A stretch of 43,797 nucleotides of DNA from Polyangium jinanense (GCF_028435365.1 NZ_JAGTJJ010000080.1:1-43797), one strand, 5' to 3'. Shown: positions 32,732-41,696, numbered from the stretch's first letter. Translations and numbers: made by a program. Notes: generated from the letters alone by a model not told the origin.

Positions 32732-34249
32732 TCACAGGGTGAACACTGGGGTCACAGCATCCGCTCGACCACCGACCGGGCCATGACGGAACGGGACTTT
32801 AGGATCGTACGGGTGGGTATGTGCAGTAATCACGGCATAGTACTCCCCGGTACATTTGTCGCATTGAGAGAACGTGATGCTCGTCCCGGTCGTGTAAAAC
32901 TCCGTGTGCGGATACATGCCGCAACCACCTGCAAAGCAGTTCATGATACGGACCCGATAGAACGTAGCCGTCCCGAGGGCTGGGGGGTCCCAGGAGATTG
33001 TAGGCCGCGTCCCCACACCTTCCAGCGTGTTCGTGGCTGGCATGCCTGCAATCTTGACGTTTCGCGGTGGGCTGATGATTGGTTCCACGATTCCGCCATC
33101 GACCGAGTCCACCAACGAAGACACGATAATGTAACCGGACTCTGTCCACGAAGCACCACCTAAGCTCATGGGGACAGTAAACTTGAGAAATGCTTGTGTG
33201 ATGGTTGCGTAGCTCGACGGGAACGGATTGCCGTATTCGAGCGAATACGCTTCGTCGGTCGCGTCGTCGCCATCCGAGAGCGAAAGCAGGGTCGGACGTG
33301 GGGAGGTGGCAGCCCGGTCCTTGCCTCCAGGCTCTGCCAGCAAGAAGAAGGCGTGCTGCGAGGGCGTAGCTGCGGGGTTTGCAGCTAGCAAAGAACTGAC
33401 AAATGCCGTTGGTTTCCAGGTGAATGACAATTGTGTTTGCGGCAATGCTGCCAGGGTGCCGGTTACTACAGCGGGCGGGCCCAGCGGATCTACCACGACC
33501 CCGGCTATCTCAGTGGATCGTGCGACTGCTCTGTATGAGCGATAAGCGGCCGGGTCGGGAATCATGTCGCGTGCCGTGAGCTGAGTGAGTACCACCTTAT
33601 CGCCCTTGGATCCGTCAACGATCCCCCTGTCATCTAGCTTCAAGAGATCTGCACTGTAGTTACTCAGTGACGTCGTGCCCTTGGTTGGCTTGGCTTGCGC
33701 CATGACGTCAAGCCGACCATCGGCATACCCGCCCAGCGAAAAGAATCCGAGACTATCGCCTGTATCCCAAGCTTCGAGGTTGTCGATGTTTGCTGATATG
33801 GACAACGACGCTTCTACCGGCTCGACATCCGGACGACCACCGAACACGTCCCCGAGATCGAAGGTACGTTCAGATGTGACGATGACACGTTGGCCTACTC
33901 CAAGGTAATACTCACCATATGGTACGTCTGGAATCGAGAACGCACCTGTTGCTTCATCGTAACCGCCATAAATTTCGTCGAAAGAGCCATCTCCCTTCGG
34001 AATGAGAGCCGTTATTGGCAGGTAGGATGGAACGCTGTAAATTCGCGGGACGTCTTTGATCTCGCCGGTGTCGGTGATGTAGACGTCCGTGTACGTCCCA
34101 GTAACAGGGCCAGCCGTTCCACCCGCGCCGCCCCCACCCGTTCCACCAATTCCACCCGTGTCGCTGGAGGTACCACTGCCACAAGCTGAAACAAGCAGCG
34201 ACAAGGTCAGGATGGCCATTGGGGCGTGATGTTGCATGTATAGGTTCAT
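32732..34249 (-). CDS. Secreted lipoprotein with C-terminal beta domain (505 aa)
   Basis: The ATG at 34249 has GGAGCGA upstream. A lipoprotein signal ends LLVSAC (Cys23), followed by a Gly/Thr linker. The body is beta-rich (GTYTDVYITDTGEIKDV, YGEYYLGVGQRVIV). The last ~90 residues look like an Fn3-type domain (PTISWDPPALGTATFYRVRI) with a Cys cluster (MNCFAGGCGMYP, QCDKCTGEYY). It is the last gene of a leftward operon with two further lipoproteins, and its base composition is notably AT-richer than the phage-like module. Function is unknown. Confidence 0.85.
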   Translation of the reverse strand: MNLYMQHHAPMAILTLSLLVSACGSGTSSDTGGIGGTGGGGAGGTAGPVTGTYTDVYITDTGEIKDVPRIYSVPSYLPITALIPKGDGSFDEIYGGYDEATGAFSIPDVPYGEYYLGVGQRVIVTSERTFDLGDVFGGRPDVEPVEASLSISANIDNLEAWDTGDSLGFFSLGGYADGRLDVMAQAKPTKGTTSLSNYSADLLKLDDRGIVDGSKGDKVVLTQLTARDMIPDPAAYRSYRAVARSTEIAGVVVDPLGPPAVVTGTLAALPQTQLSFTWKPTAFVSSLLAANPAATPSQHAFFLLAEPGGKDRAATSPRPTLLSLSDGDDATDEAYSLEYGNPFPSSYATITQAFLKFTVPMSLGGASWTESGYIIVSSLVDSVDGGIVEPIISPPRNVKIAGMPATNTLEGVGTRPTISWDPPALGTATFYRVRIMNCFAGGCGMYPHTEFYTTGTSITFSQCDKCTGEYYAVITAHTHPYDPKVPFRHGPVGGRADAVTPVFTL

Positions 34250-34376
34250 CTGTCGCTCCTGTGGGTGAATGCCAAGGGCATGCCTGACGGCGACTTGGAA
34301 GGGAGATCGTGTCAAGTCTCCGCCTTCGTGGCGTGGCCATCATCTCTGTGCACGGAGAACGTCCCGTAACACGTCG

Positions 34377-35453
34377 TCATAGCTCAGTGCAAAACCCCGA
34401 TTCCGGATTACAGCGCTTGAAACCAAGACTCTTACAGTCGATCTTCTCCATCCGGCCCGCGTTGCAGATCACCACCGAGTCGCCTTCGCAAGTCGACGCT
34501 GGGTATTTATAATGTACCGGATCGAATGGATCGCACTCCGCGGCAAAACCGCAATACGGCGGCGTCCCGTCGATGCACGAGAAGCCTACCCCGAGCGTCG
34601 AGCAGTCGAGGAGGTGCTCCCTGCCACCCATGCACGTGCGCAGCGTGGTTGTGTTTTCGCAGGCGATGCCGGAACGATAGTCCACGCCGCCTGTGGTGGG
34701 AGGGTAGACGTTGCACTCTGGCCCAGCGCCGACACAGTTGACCCTGGGGTATTCCTCGCGCGTCTGGCACGTGAGGCCAAAGTCTGAGCATCGCGGCGTG
34801 GTCAGGATATAGTCAATGTTACAAAAGTGGGGGATGTCGTCGACGCAGTTGTCGACGTAGGTATCATTATCGCAAGGAACCTTTGAGTCCGCACACCAAC
34901 CATTTTCCGAATCGATGCAGTTCAACCCAAGGCCAGCGCAATTGTAACGTGACTGCGGCACGTCGGCGAAAACCATGACTCCATCTTGGCACCCATACTC
35001 CAACGGAACAGCGTCCGTGGTAGCGAACCCGAGACACTGCTCGACGGCTCTACATCCGTTCGCCTTGTCCTTGAAACACAACGTCCGCGCGTAGACGGCC
35101 CTATCGCCGTCGTCCGATGGGGTGTAGTTGTAGATATTGTCAATATGCGCAGAAATAGTTTTTGGGATGGTATCCATGCAGCTCATAAGAAAGACCGCCG
35201 CCTTGACTACCGCGTCTGGATCTTTGGGACCGGGAGGATCCTGGGGCTTGAAACCACCAAGGTCCGGAGGTGGGGGTGGTGGCGGAGGTGAAAGCGGTGC
35301 GATGCAGACCCAGTCAGCGTCAGCGCTCGGGAACGGCTTGCGGTCCCTGTTGTCGACGCGTTTGTGACCAGGTGGGCATGTGCTGTCGCATCCGGCGAGA
35401 GCAACGATCCCGAGGCTCGCGAAGACCAACAACGAGATCCATCGAGCTTTCAT
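34377..35453 (-). CDS. Cys-rich secreted lipoprotein (358 aa)
   Basis: The ATG at 35453 begins MKARWISLLVFASLGIVALAGC, a textbook lipobox (Cys22); a TTG at 35480 would overlap the upstream gene. A Pro-rich stretch (SPPPPPPPDLGG) is followed by a domain with more than 20 Cys in a repeating pattern (CQDGVMVFADVP, GLGLNCIDSENGWCADS, SLGVGFSCIDGTPPYCGF). The repeats suggest a small disulphide-rich module used several times. It lies 23 bp after the next upstream gene and is co-transcribed with it. Function is unknown. Confidence 0.85.
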   Translation of the reverse strand: MKARWISLLVFASLGIVALAGCDSTCPPGHKRVDNRDRKPFPSADADWVCIAPLSPPPPPPPPDLGGFKPQDPPGPKDPDAVVKAAVFLMSCMDTIPKTISAHIDNIYNYTPSDDGDRAVYARTLCFKDKANGCRAVEQCLGFATTDAVPLEYGCQDGVMVFADVPQSRYNCAGLGLNCIDSENGWCADSKVPCDNDTYVDNCVDDIPHFCNIDYILTTPRCSDFGLTCQTREEYPRVNCVGAGPECNVYPPTTGGVDYRSGIACENTTTLRTCMGGREHLLDCSTLGVGFSCIDGTPPYCGFAAECDPFDPVHYKYPASTCEGDSVVICNAGRMEKIDCKSLGFKRCNPESGFCTEL

Positions 35454-35476
35454 GGCAAGTCTCAGAGGTCTTGAAA

Positions 35477-36736
35477 TCAATTGTTGCGCATGGATGAAGG
35501 ATTACAGCACCACGTCTCGGCTTTCGTCTCGTCGGGCTCTACGGTCCCGACGGGCACGCCTCCACCGACGAGTTCGCACGTGCCCGGAACGAACTGGAGA
35601 TCCAGGAGTTGCTTGCTCCCGATCGGTCGGCCTGAAGGGATGATGTCGTCGCAGTCGGGGGATGTTGAGTCGATCCCCTGCATGTGGAATGGCTGCGTGC
35701 AAGCGTCGTCTTCGTACACGGCGAACGTCGCGTAACACGAGCCTCCGGATGCCTTGCATTCGCACGATGTGCAGCCTCGCGAGTCGATCTTCGCATCGTA
35801 CGGGTACACGATGAACCGCTCGGTGTACAAATCGCCCGCGCAGGGGTGGATCCCCTTGTCTTGGCTGCGCGCGCAGTATCTCCAACTCCCGCCGTCCTCG
35901 TCGGGCGCCACGTCGATCGGCAACTCGAAGCGACACGCAGCGGTTGCGCCGCACGAGCCTGGTTCTCCCGCTTCGCTCCCGTTGCACGAGAGAGTGACGC
36001 TGCCCCACCACGGCGCGGCGTCGTTCGAGGAGGAAGGTGCCTTGGGCTTGTTCGAGGAGGGAGCGTCCTCCCTCGCCGAGGGCTCGGGCGGCGTGGATGG
36101 CGGCAGGGGCTCGCATCCCACCCCCACGGGCTCGGGCAATGCGGAGATGGAGAGCGACTGTGCGCATAGGACGCCGCTCCCTGGCGGGCACTCAGCGCCA
36201 GCCGGGAGCGCGTTCGCGCTCGTGCAGGAGCCATCCCAACTCGCAGGCGCGCCGAAGTCGTGCGTGTGGGCATCGGGCGTTTCGCACGTCCCGGCACGGA
36301 CGAGGATCGAGCTGGGGGTCGGTGAGCATGTCCCCGTGACAGCGCCACACTCACATGCAGGGCACGCCGAAGCAGGCACGTGTAGATCAGCGAAACCGCT
36401 CCCGCCAAACGCTCCAACGTTGCCGGGGCAGAAGAGCGGCGCCTTCGCAGAAGAGGGACCGATCCAGAAGGGCTCCGGTTCGTGGAAGCCGTTGGGAGCG
36501 TTCATGATGCAGACGCCATCGCAACTCCGTGCGCTTGAGTCGGGTTCACCAACAGAGCCATCCGCGCCGTCTGCGCCAGCGTCGTTCAACGCGCGTACTT
36601 TGACGCACCCCGGATCATCGTAGATGGGATCCGTGGGGTCATTGCAGGGGAGGATCAGGTCACCGCCGCAGCCCTGCACCGCAGCGACGGGAGCAGCAAC
36701 ACCAGCGAGAACAACGAGAAGAGCCCACCGACCCAT
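35477..36736 (-). CDS. Secreted Cys-rich protein, probable lipoprotein (419 aa)
   Basis: The signal (MGRWALLVVLAGVAAPVAA) ends with VQGC, a weak lipobox (Cys23). The mature protein has two related halves with ACPACECGAVTGTCSPTPSSI and CTSCECKASGGSCYATFAVY, each followed by an acidic Cys, so a domain was probably duplicated; a Ser/Pro-rich linker separates them. Proteins of this design are common in Polyangiales-type secretomes. It starts 33 bp after the PEGA gene. Function is unknown. Confidence 0.84.
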   Translation of the reverse strand: MGRWALLVVLAGVAAPVAAVQGCGGDLILPCNDPTDPIYDDPGCVKVRALNDAGADGADGSVGEPDSSARSCDGVCIMNAPNGFHEPEPFWIGPSSAKAPLFCPGNVGAFGGSGFADLHVPASACPACECGAVTGTCSPTPSSILVRAGTCETPDAHTHDFGAPASWDGSCTSANALPAGAECPPGSGVLCAQSLSISALPEPVGVGCEPLPPSTPPEPSAREDAPSSNKPKAPSSSNDAAPWWGSVTLSCNGSEAGEPGSCGATAACRFELPIDVAPDEDGGSWRYCARSQDKGIHPCAGDLYTERFIVYPYDAKIDSRGCTSCECKASGGSCYATFAVYEDDACTQPFHMQGIDSTSPDCDDIIPSGRPIGSKQLLDLQFVPGTCELVGGGVPVGTVEPDETKAETWCCNPSSMRNN

Positions 36737-36769
36737 GAATCACCCCTTACCAGACAAACTTGGACAAAC

Positions 36770-37945
36770 CTAGAAGATCAGCAAAGCATCTGCACCCAGA
36801 GAACCAGCCACGGACGAACCTGGCCAGAGTGGGAACGGATCCGTTCGCACTGCTTGCCCGCTCAACGGGATCACGAAGTCACCCCACAAGCGCACACCGA
36901 AGCGCTTCTGAGTGACGAACTCGATGCCGCCACGACCTCCCACGCCTGCTCGCGGTGGCGTGCTCCGTGGGCCCACCTCCCCCGAGGAGAACACGTCTCG
37001 GCCAAGCCAGTTGAGCTGCAACAGCCCACACCCGAACAACCATCGCCAGTGCACGCACGGCGCGGTCCCGACGGCCCAGGACATCACCTGTGCGTCTGGG
37101 AACCCTTCAAGCTCTCCAAGCCCCCACACCGCGCGCCCTTCGAGCCCGACTGAGAGCCACCCACGCCGCCACGCTGCAAAGATTTGAGGTCCAACGGCTG
37201 CGCCGGGCGTCGCGCCGAGCACGACAGCCGCCCCCGCGCCGAGGACCACACGCCCGCGTGAGTTCGTCGAGACAGAACGGGCGGCAGGCTCTTCGGGTGC
37301 TGGTGTTGTTTGCGGTGCAGCCGGTGGTGGCGGTGGCTCGACCTGCGCCGGCGGCGCCGCTGGCGTCGCCTTCGCCTTCATCGTGAACTCCACCGGCATC
37401 CGCCCACCCCGCGCCGCCTCGATCTCCTTCGTCTCCTCCTCAAACCCCTCAAGCCTCGCGCGGAGCTCATGCTTTCCCGCCGCGACGAACAACCAGAAGT
37501 CTGCCGGTCCTTCCTGTACGGTGCGCCCGTCGAGCTCGACGCGCACGCCCGTCCTGTCGAGCCTCACGTCGAGCCGGCAAATCTCTCGCCGCGTGACATC
37601 GTACGCCATCACGAACTGCACCCGCTCGGCGGGTGACGCTCCCGCGTCGGGCTCCTCGAGCGCGCGGTGAAGCTGCGACGCGGCCGCGGCATGCTCGCCG
37701 AGCTCGAGCAGCACGAGGCCGAGGCGCCCGACCACGGTTAGATCGTCACGAAGCTTCAGCGCGTCCGAGTAGGCGACGACCGCCTCCGCCCATCGCCGCC
37801 CTGCGCGGGCCCGGTTGCCCGCCTCGACAAGCTGCTCGAAGCTCGGCGCGCTGGTCGTCCTCGAGGCAGGCCCCGCGGCCGCGGTCCCCCCCGCGGGGGC
37901 GAGCCCCAGGAGGACGAAGACGAAGGCCCGCCACGCCACCCTCAT
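36770..37945 (-). CDS. Periplasmic/outer-membrane PEGA-domain protein (391 aa)
   Basis: The ATG at 37945 overlaps the stop of the RHH gene (ATGA) and gives a signal peptide (AFVFVLLGLAPAGGTAAAG). Residues ~32-100 look TPR-like (GNRARAGRRWAEAVVAYSDALKL). A PEGA-type beta domain follows (RVELDGRTVQEGPADFWL, then GKHELRARLEGFE) at about 135-185. A Pro-rich linker leads to a ~140-residue C-terminal region with barrel-like strands ending ADALLIF. It is an envelope protein heading the three Cys-rich lipoprotein genes. Confidence 0.85.
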   Translation of the reverse strand: MRVAWRAFVFVLLGLAPAGGTAAAGPASRTTSAPSFEQLVEAGNRARAGRRWAEAVVAYSDALKLRDDLTVVGRLGLVLLELGEHAAAASQLHRALEEPDAGASPAERVQFVMAYDVTRREICRLDVRLDRTGVRVELDGRTVQEGPADFWLFVAAGKHELRARLEGFEEETKEIEAARGGRMPVEFTMKAKATPAAPPAQVEPPPPPAAPQTTPAPEEPAARSVSTNSRGRVVLGAGAAVVLGATPGAAVGPQIFAAWRRGWLSVGLEGRAVWGLGELEGFPDAQVMSWAVGTAPCVHWRWLFGCGLLQLNWLGRDVFSSGEVGPRSTPPRAGVGGRGGIEFVTQKRFGVRLWGDFVIPLSGQAVRTDPFPLWPGSSVAGSLGADALLIF

Positions 37946-38241
37946 GCGCGACCGCTCCGGGGCGGTACGGTGGTTTTGCGGGTGGTCGTGGGCGGCTGGC
38001 TCGTCGGGGGGCGTGTCGTGCGTCGCCTCGAGGGGACGGGGGCGTGTCGGTCGAGGTACTCGCGGAGAGCCTCTTCGACGACCTCCCATTCCTTTCGGCG
38101 GCCTTCGAAGGCGAAGCGCTCAAGGCGCTCGCTCGTCTGGGGCAGGAGGTAGACTGTCTTCCGGACCTGCTCGACACCGGAGCGCTTGCGCCGGACGAGG
38201 GCCGGATCGGGGGGGAGAGCGGGAGGCGTGCGTGGGGCCAT
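37942..38241 (-). CDS. RHH (CopG/Arc-like) regulator heading the surface-protein operon (99 aa)
   Basis: A ribbon-helix-helix motif is visible (VRKTVYLLPQTSERLERFAF, then WEVVEEALREYLDRH), flanked by Pro/Arg-rich tails. The frame is open to ATG 38334; ATG 38241 is chosen because it leaves ~145 bp for divergent promoters with the gene at 38387, and the extra residues look non-coding. The start remains uncertain. The stop overlaps the next start, so it is co-translated with the PEGA protein and probably controls this operon, perhaps together with the divergent virion-like module. Confidence 0.72.
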   Translation of the reverse strand: MAPRTPPALPPDPALVRRKRSGVEQVRKTVYLLPQTSERLERFAFEGRRKEWEVVEEALREYLDRHAPVPSRRRTTRPPTSQPPTTTRKTTVPPRSGRA

Positions 38242-38386
38242 CGTCAGCGACGGTACCACCACACGGCCGGGCTCGTCCACGGCAAACGTTGGAGTGTCAA
38301 GACGTCTCGACGGCATGACACCGTAGCGTCTCATTTAGCGGAAAAATGCGTTGGCGTATTTTATTGGCGCGCGCATCCTCTCCAAT

Positions 38387-39715
38387 ATGGGCGAGCCGGA
38401 GAGCGAAGGCGGACTCGACGCCGCCGACTTACAGGGCACGGAATGGGGAGGACACCCCCTCTTTCCGAGGCCGGAGACCGAGACCGGGCCGGATCGGCGC
38501 CGGTTCGACATCATCCAGGTGCAGCGGTACCGAGCCGACGGCACGCGGGAGATCTGCCCCAAATCGTGGAAGGGGAGCGAGCTTCGCTCGTTGGAGCAGA
38601 TCGTCGACGCATACGGGGGCGGGACGTACCAGTTTACGGCGCAATGCGGCCGAACCTTCCGGTTCCAGGCGTTTTCCGACAAGGTGCACCTGCCGGGCCC
38701 CTCGCGGCCGTTTGTCGAAATGCGGCTGCCTCCGCCGGAACCAACGCCGGAACCGGCTCCCGTTGCGGCCCCTCCGCCCGCCGCGCCCGTGGCGCAGCCT
38801 GCCCCTGCACCAACGCAGCCCGCGCCCCCGCCGGGGCACGTGCCGGGCCCTGCTGTGGCGTACCCGTACCCGCCGCATTACCCGCCGCTCACGGCTCCCT
38901 CGAGCAACTCGGACGCGCTCGCGTTCGCGCGTTCGTTGGTCGAGGCTTCCTCGGCGCGGGAATCGACGCTCCTTCGGGCGCTGGTCGAGCGGCCGGCGGC
39001 GAAGGAAACGAACCCGCTCGAGGTCGTGCGCGAGATCGTACCGCTCCTCCAGGGGAACGCGGGCGGAACGCAGGCTCTTTTGCAGGGGGTCGAGCTTGCC
39101 CGAGGACTCTTGCCGGGGGCGCCCGCGCAACCTGTCCAGCAGCAGCCCGCGCAGCCCGACGAAGATCTGGCTCTTCTCGGGCAGGTTCTTCGCATCATTG
39201 CGCCAAACCAGGCACCTGCGCCCGCGGCTGCTCCCCCTCCGGCCGCTGCGGCTCCTCCCGCGGCCACCATCGCGCCGCCACCGGGCGCCCCGCCGCCGGG
39301 GTTCGGGTGGGCCTTCACCGCGGCCGGCTGGGTGCTCGTCCAGGTGGCTCACATCCAGCCGCACCCCCTGGGCCCGCCGGCGGCCCCTGCTCCCGCAGCT
39401 CCCGCCCCGGCGGCGCCCACAGCGTCCGGCGTGGACCTCGACGCGGCCCTCGGGGCGCTTCTGGCGGACCCTGTCCGGCTCGCGCGACTTCGGGCCGCTC
39501 TGGGGGCTCCTCCAGCGCCCGCCACCGCGCCGGACGCCGAGGGCTCGACGGCCCCGAGCGCGGGCCCTGTCGAAGCGGCGCAGCCCAAGGAGAGCGCTCC
39601 ACAGAATGCCCCCGCGCCGGCCCCGCAGGGCTTGGCTGCGGAACTTGAGGCGCTCACCGGAGATCCCGCCCTCGGCCCGCTCTTCGCCGCGTTGACGGCA
39701 GGAGGATCGGCATGA
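38387..39715 (+). CDS. YGGGTY-motif protein with Ala/Pro-rich linkers (442 aa)
   Basis: The N-terminal domain (about 37-105) has RRFDIIQVQRYRADGTREI, LEQIVDAYGGGTYQF and FRFQAFSDKVHLPGPSR. The rest is Pro/Ala/Gln-rich with helical islands (DALAFARSLVEASSAREST, LEVVREIVPLLQG) and a repeated acidic helix (LAALLADPVRLARLRAALGA-like, again near the C-terminus as LEALTGDPALGPLFAAL). The ATG at 38387 has no good ribosome-binding site; an upstream TTG at 38351 is the alternative. It is the first gene of the plus-strand module. The N-terminal fold looks like a DNA- or capsid-associated domain, but I cannot name it. Its stop overlaps the next start (ATGA). Confidence 0.78.
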   Translation: MGEPESEGGLDAADLQGTEWGGHPLFPRPETETGPDRRRFDIIQVQRYRADGTREICPKSWKGSELRSLEQIVDAYGGGTYQFTAQCGRTFRFQAFSDKVHLPGPSRPFVEMRLPPPEPTPEPAPVAAPPPAAPVAQPAPAPTQPAPPPGHVPGPAVAYPYPPHYPPLTAPSSNSDALAFARSLVEASSARESTLLRALVERPAAKETNPLEVVREIVPLLQGNAGGTQALLQGVELARGLLPGAPAQPVQQQPAQPDEDLALLGQVLRIIAPNQAPAPAAAPPPAAAAPPAATIAPPPGAPPPGFGWAFTAAGWVLVQVAHIQPHPLGPPAAPAPAAPAPAAPTASGVDLDAALGALLADPVRLARLRAALGAPPAPATAPDAEGSTAPSAGPVEAAQPKESAPQNAPAPAPQGLAAELEALTGDPALGPLFAALTAGGSA

Positions 39716-40176
39716 CGGTCCTCGTCGCCCAGCGCTCGTTTCCGACGAACCAGGACAAGGCTCGTTGGATGCTCGAGCAGAGCCTTGCGGATGCGGATTT
39801 GCCCGCGGTTCGGCGATGGGCGAACGTCTTCCGGCGGCTGCCGCTTGAGGAACGGCCGGCGGCGATCTTGCGGTTCGTTCAGTGGGCGATCGATTACGTG
39901 CGGGATCCGGGGCAGGAGGTGCTCGAGGACGCCGCGGTCGCCCTGCTTCGCGGATACGGCGACTGTGACGCGAAATCCCGTGCCTTCGTCGCGCTCTGTA
40001 TCGCGAGTGGCATCCCCGCGCGAGGGCTCCCCGTGCGCGTCGATCAGGGCTTCCCGCACATCGAGGCGGAAGTCTTCGTCGGCGGTCGCTGGGTGCGCGC
40101 GGATCCCACGATCCTCAACTCGGCGATCGGGCAGGTCCCGCCCGCGTCGTCGGCAGTCACGAACTATCGGCCTTAG
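39712..40176 (+). CDS. Transglutaminase-like cysteine protein (154 aa)
   Basis: The papain-fold catalytic triad is visible: Cys85 in YGDCDAKS, His116 in GFPHIEAEV and Asp131 in WVRADPT. GIPARGLPV lies between them, as in the transglutaminase-like superfamily. Members can be proteases, peptidases or transamidases. The ATG overlaps the previous stop. No signal peptide is present. In this context it may process or cross-link structural proteins, or act on the cell wall; this is inference. Confidence 0.83.
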   Translation: MTVLVAQRSFPTNQDKARWMLEQSLADADLPAVRRWANVFRRLPLEERPAAILRFVQWAIDYVRDPGQEVLEDAAVALLRGYGDCDAKSRAFVALCIASGIPARGLPVRVDQGFPHIEAEVFVGGRWVRADPTILNSAIGQVPPASSAVTNYRP

Positions 40177-40179
40177 CCC

Positions 40180-40977
40180 ATGGGGTGCTGCTGCATGGCG
40201 AAGCGAAAGTCGGCGAAAGCGGAGCGTGAAAAGCTCGTCAAGGAGGTTTCGCGCACGAATGACAGGGCAGCGATTGCCAAGAAGAAGAAGGCTCTCGGCG
40301 ACGCCAAGGCGGGCAAGCGTTCGGCCATCAAGGAGGCCCGGACCGCGTGCAAGCTCGACCGCGACCGCACGAACAAAAAGACGCGCGCCGCGTACAAACG
40401 TACAATTGGACGAGCGCGTGCCAAGCGGGACGAGCAGCGCGCCGCGGCGCGGTCTCGGTGCGAGGCGGGGATCCGCACGGTCGAGGAGACCTACAACCCG
40501 AGGATCAAGAAGTCGGCCGAGGAGCTCGCCGAGGAGCGCCAGCACCAGAACGAGATCCGCCGGGTCGACGCGGCGAACAAGGATCGCCAGCGTTCGCGGG
40601 CGAAGTCCTGGGAACGCATGCAGGAGAGCAACGAGGAGGTCGAGCAAAACCTCCCGCCCGAGCTTCGCCCCGTGTGGCACCTCGTGAAGGGCACGATCAA
40701 GGCTGGCGGCAGGCGTTCGAGGCTCGAGGCGTTCCTCGAGCGGGTCGAGGAGGATCCCGATCTCGTTCCGCTCGTTCAGGAGCGGCTCGAGCGAGAGAGG
40801 CTCAAGCAGCTCGAGCGCGAGGAGGCCGCGCACTTCGAGCAACGGCGGCCGCGGAAGCCGAAGGCGAAGGCCAAGCAGGACGAGGACCTCGGCGACGTCG
40901 TCGCGGGGGCCTTCGATGAGGTCGCGTCGTTCTTCGACGAACTCGCAGGGGGCGAAGGCAACCAGGCAGCAGCCTAG
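40180..40977 (+). CDS. Highly charged coiled-coil protein (265 aa)
   Basis: It begins MGCCCMAKRK (a second ATG at 40195 gives 260 aa). The first ~130 residues are Lys/Arg/Glu-rich helix with a long predicted coiled coil. A conserved-looking segment LPPELRPVWHLVKGTIK, then SRLEAFLERVEEDPDLVPLV, follows, and the C-terminal helix is acidic (AFDEVASFFDELAGG). The basic helix could bind DNA inside a particle. It starts 3 bp after the transglutaminase-like gene. Its stop shares CTAG with the stop of the opposite-strand ATPase gene. A GTAC triad lies in the coding sequence at 40392. Confidence 0.8.
   Translation: MGCCCMAKRKSAKAEREKLVKEVSRTNDRAAIAKKKKALGDAKAGKRSAIKEARTACKLDRDRTNKKTRAAYKRTIGRARAKRDEQRAAARSRCEAGIRTVEETYNPRIKKSAEELAEERQHQNEIRRVDAANKDRQRSRAKSWERMQESNEEVEQNLPPELRPVWHLVKGTIKAGGRRSRLEAFLERVEEDPDLVPLVQERLERERLKQLEREEAAHFEQRRPRKPKAKAKQDEDLGDVVAGAFDEVASFFDELAGGEGNQAAA
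40392..40413 (+). promoter_or_regulatory. 8-bp-spaced GTAC/GGAC triad inside the coiled-coil gene
   Basis: GTACAA (40392), GTACAA (40400) and GGACGA (40408) keep the exact 8-bp period of the parA site, with weaker hexamers. It is about 28 kb by the shorter arc from the partition genes, in the virion-like module. Confidence 0.4.
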
Positions 40978-41696
40978 GAACGAGGCGTCATGCGAGGTGT
41001 GGGCGTCCAGCGCGACTTTTCGAGGCGAATTGCTGCGCGATCGATCGCGATCGTCGCGTCCACGTCGTACCGCACGCGCCGCGAGCCTGCGAAACGCCCT
41101 TGCTTCGTGAAGTGCGAGATCACGAGGACCGTGGGCGTCATGGCGCGAACGGCCCGCAAAAGCTCGCCTTGCTCGCGCTGGCTGTCGTTTGTCCACGCCT
41201 GTACCGAGTCGATCACGGCAACCGCGGCGCTCGGCGGAACCCCGGCGATGGCCTCGCGCCATGAAATCGAGGGCTTGGAAGGGTCCTCTGGCTGCTGGCC
41301 GATGCGCCGCACGTGCCGCGTGGGAGACTTCGTCCGGGCGAAGAGCGCGTCGACGAGGGCCCGATCCTGCTCTGCATCGAGCCAGTACGCGAGGCCGCCG
41401 AGCTTCTCGGCCATTTTCGCCGCGAGTTCGGCGCAGAGCGTGGACTTCCCGGCCCCTGGCTCGCCCCCGACGGCCACCTTGCGGCCAGGGACCACGCCGC
41501 CGAGGGCCTCAGAGAGCAGGCAGCCGAAATCGATGGGCTCGAGCGAGCGAGAGCCACCGAGGGCCTCGACGACCACGCCCGGCGGGGGCTCGTGCTCGAT
41601 GGGCTCCCAGACCGAGGCGCCGCACACGCAGAACCCGCCCGAGATCTCGGGCCGCTGACGGCCGCAGATGCGGCACCGGAGAGGAGGTAGACGCAT
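40974..41696 (-). CDS. RadA-like RecA-fold ATPase with zinc finger (240 aa)
   Basis: An N-terminal zinc-finger-like motif uses Cys8, Cys11, Cys23 and Cys25. Walker A is GGEPGAGKST (77-86), a likely catalytic Glu109 is in LDAEQD, and Walker B is AVAVIDS (158-164). Near the C-terminus, SHFTKQGRFAGSRRVRYDVD matches the HVTKxGxIAGPRxLEHMVD block of RadA/Sms. The RadA KNRFG motif and Lon-like domain are missing (240 versus about 450 aa). It is the only minus-strand gene inside the module, sharing its stop with the gene on one side and its start codon (CATG) with the gene on the other. A DNA-packaging, replication or recombination motor is possible. Confidence 0.87.
   Translation of the reverse strand: MRLPPLRCRICGRQRPEISGGFCVCGASVWEPIEHEPPPGVVVEALGGSRSLEPIDFGCLLSEALGGVVPGRKVAVGGEPGAGKSTLCAELAAKMAEKLGGLAYWLDAEQDRALVDALFARTKSPTRHVRRIGQQPEDPSKPSISWREAIAGVPPSAAVAVIDSVQAWTNDSQREQGELLRAVRAMTPTVLVISHFTKQGRFAGSRRVRYDVDATIAIDRAAIRLEKSRWTPTPRMTPRS

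Noticed and set aside
37633..39648. 671-aa plus-strand open frame
   Set aside because: Arg/Gly/Pro-rich out-of-frame translation crossing the PEGA gene, the RHH gene and the YGGGTY gene, all of which have better signals.
39349..41262. 637-aa minus-strand open frame
   Set aside because: Antisense to the transglutaminase-like and coiled-coil genes, which have clear motifs and overlapping start/stop coupling.
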